Shown one piece after another: positions 43,701 to 46,700 of a DNA stretch of 64,000 bases. Source of the stretch: Toxotes chatareus (Eukaryota > Chordata > Actinopteri > Toxotidae); assembly GCA_016801885.1 (NCBI GenBank), contig CM028882.1:22213047-22277046 (forward strand), given 5' to 3'. The notes beneath the pieces were generated by a model. That model saw only the letters and a list, made by a program, of their open reading frames with translations. It had not been told where the DNA came from and made no database searches. The position numbers and the translations under genes were made by a program. Numbering within the stretch: position 1 is the first letter of the stretch; each line of letters begins with the position of its first letter.

Positions 43701-46700
43701 AAAATATTAATGAGTTGGCACAGTCCTGATTTGCAAGTACTCGCCAATATTACATAAAACTTACATATGCATGACTGTGACGAACACAGAGAGGCTTTAT
43801 TTATTGGACCTGTGGTATTTTCACCTCACTGCCTCTGGGCATGAAGTTGCATTGAATTGAATTTATTGAATCTGGGCAATTTTGTTACAAGGTAGTGTGT
43901 AGTGTAGGTAAACTGTAGTTCTTCTGCATCCTGTGATAATAAGGTCAGTGATAACACCCTTGTTGAGTGGGACGAAGGGAGAATGTGAGGAGGATGTGTA
44001 AGTGTTTATGTGTGTTTGTGTGTGTTCTCCAGGGTGAGAGGGGTCTCCCAGGCCAAACTGGTCCACCAGGAAAGAGAGGCTCTGTTGGTGGGATGGGACT
44101 GCCAGGAAAACAAGGAGATCAGGGACCTAAAGGGCAACCAGTGAGCACTAACTTTTCAAAATAACTCACTGCAGTTCCTTCACATGACAACTTCTGTGCT
44201 TGCGCGGTGACGAAGATGACCAGACCTTCCCTTCTCTGTGTTTATCAGGGCGATACTGGTGAACAAGGATTTCCAGGGGTGTTGGGTATGTTTGGACCAA
44301 AGGTATGCTCCCATCAACCTCCACTCACACCTGAAATGATGGCCTTGTGTCACTCAAACCTGTAAAGTTATAGTTTTCCAGTCTAAACTAAGTTCTTAAC
44401 CCTTAGGCCTAAGTTATTTAATGGCACAGAGACAGAAAAATTACCCAAAAAGCAATTTTGGGTTTAACTCACCTTTTAGTTTGAAGTACTTTTGTGAATT
44501 TTAAACGCCTAAAATTGTCCTGAGGTGCATTACATCATATTCAGTAAAAACCGGTATGAAAGCTGTTAGGTATTACTGTAACAAGCCCCAGGATAACATC
44601 TGCTAGACCATAAGTCTGCTTTACTTATAGCACTGCTGCACTATAGATTATTACCAGCTGAAGAAACAGAGCAGGCTTTACCAGAGTCTCCCTCTTTAAT
44701 TTAAAACCCTGAGAGTGACATTGGATATTTTCCCACAGTGGGAGTTGAACAGGAGTGTGAAGCAGATGAGCTTTGTGTTAGTGTTTGGTAGTTTATAATA
44801 GTTGTTCTAACTCAGATGCAGTGTGTTAGAATAACTAGAGTGAAGTGAGTAAAAATCTGATAAAACTGCCAAAATAAAGGCTCTGTAACAAACTGTTTTA
44901 ACATCTCAAGTCTTGGAGTGATTTTTTTTAAAGGCTGTATTTATGTAATGGCAACAGCATTGATTTTATTCTAAATGAGGGGAAAGATTAAGGTGTTTAC
45001 ACTCGTTTCTTTCAAAACTTTTCCTCTTCCTCAGAATTACTACAGTAATCAAATGTGTGCTGTCTTTTTTGTTATGGTACTACTATGGTAAATATTTAGA
45101 ATTTAGAATTATAGAACTGTTTTATTTGGTGTTGCCTAAAGACTAAGGAGGAGCCAAATACCATATAAAAACATCTGTTTTGTAAAATGTATATTGACTT
45201 CAAGATTAAGTATAAAACAGAGGTCAACAAAGGTCTTGCCAATTAATTGTTTAATACAGATTCAACCTTTGACCTACCATGCCTCATCCACTACTAAAAA
45301 ACTATTTTTTTGTAGGGACCTCCTGGAGACATTGGCCCAGCGGGGATACAGGGACCGAAAGGGCCACGTGGTTTGATGGTAAGATGAGTTATGGTACTTT
45401 GGTAACTCAGAGCAGTATTTCAGCCAATGCCAGTGCACTGAACTCTCACAAACTGCACACTTGCCATGAAAAATAACCGGTGCTTCATCAGATGCTCCAT
45501 CATATGTGTCCTCAGTCACTAACATGGCTCTGCTTTCCAGGGTATGGAGGGTGCTTTGGGCCCCGTTGGCATCATTGGCCCCAGCGGTCATCCTGTATGT
45601 ACCTCATATCTCATCTCAGCTGCCAAGCTTTATGTGACTTCTCTCTGCTTTGTCGGCAGTGATGGAGTGATCCTCTGTCTCCTTTCTTTCCATCAGGGAC
45701 CCCAGGGTGACAAAGGAAGTCGGGGGGAGACGGTGCGTGGCGCTGTTTTGATGAATCCCTTTCTGTCTGTACTGTGAGCACAGAATAGGATACTTAGTAT
45801 GGAGACAGCACACCACTCGGCCTGCTTTGCCCTCAGCAGTTTTCATTTCCTTTTGTACTCGTTGTTGTTACACTCATAGTGACACTTAGCTGCTGTGGAA
45901 TTCCTGTCAGGATGATAAATGTTGGCTGAATGCTCATCTCAAGCTTTTTAAAAAGGTTTGTTGAGTGCTCATACACAGGCATAATTCACCAGCTCACTCC
46001 TAGGATGCCAACACTCATGTATAGGTTTGCTATGCAAAAATAGGATTTGCAGTGTGGAAATAAGATTTCTGAGTGTAGGCTTGCAGAGAAGCAAGAGGGC
46101 AATTCAATAGCAAACAGACAGTAGGTAAAGACTGCAGTGAATCTGTTGCACAAAGATGGCATTCCACTGTGCATGATAGAATAACATCTGATTCTATTAT
46201 TGTGGCATTGTCCACTTATGAAAATTGATTTCTTTTTCTTTGATTTCAATCAGGGGTTGCAAGGACCAAGGGTGAGTAATTATTTACCTCTTGTATCTTA
46301 TTCATTGTTCTTTGCTCAGGCCTGTGGTCTGCTCAGTATGAGAGGAAACAAAAGAACTTCTTTATCATCTTCTGTAAAGTCCAAGTTATAAATAGTATGA
46401 AGTCTAATGTGATTATGTGATGTTTCAGGGATCTCCTGGTCCCCGCGGACCTCCAGGACCACCAGTAAGTTCTTCATTATGTATACTTCTTCAGATGGAA
46501 AAAAAGACAAATCTATACACATAAGATGAAGATTTCTTTTGCTTTAAACAAGCAAAAGACAGCTCCAACAAGAATTTCTCTTTGTGGAAAGAGGGGTTCT
46601 TTGTGCATCCTCCAGCAATGCGAAGCTGAATTAGCTGCTTTTCAGATCAAGGACAGCACATTTCCGAGGGAAAAAGACTGGAGCATAATGATTGATTTGC

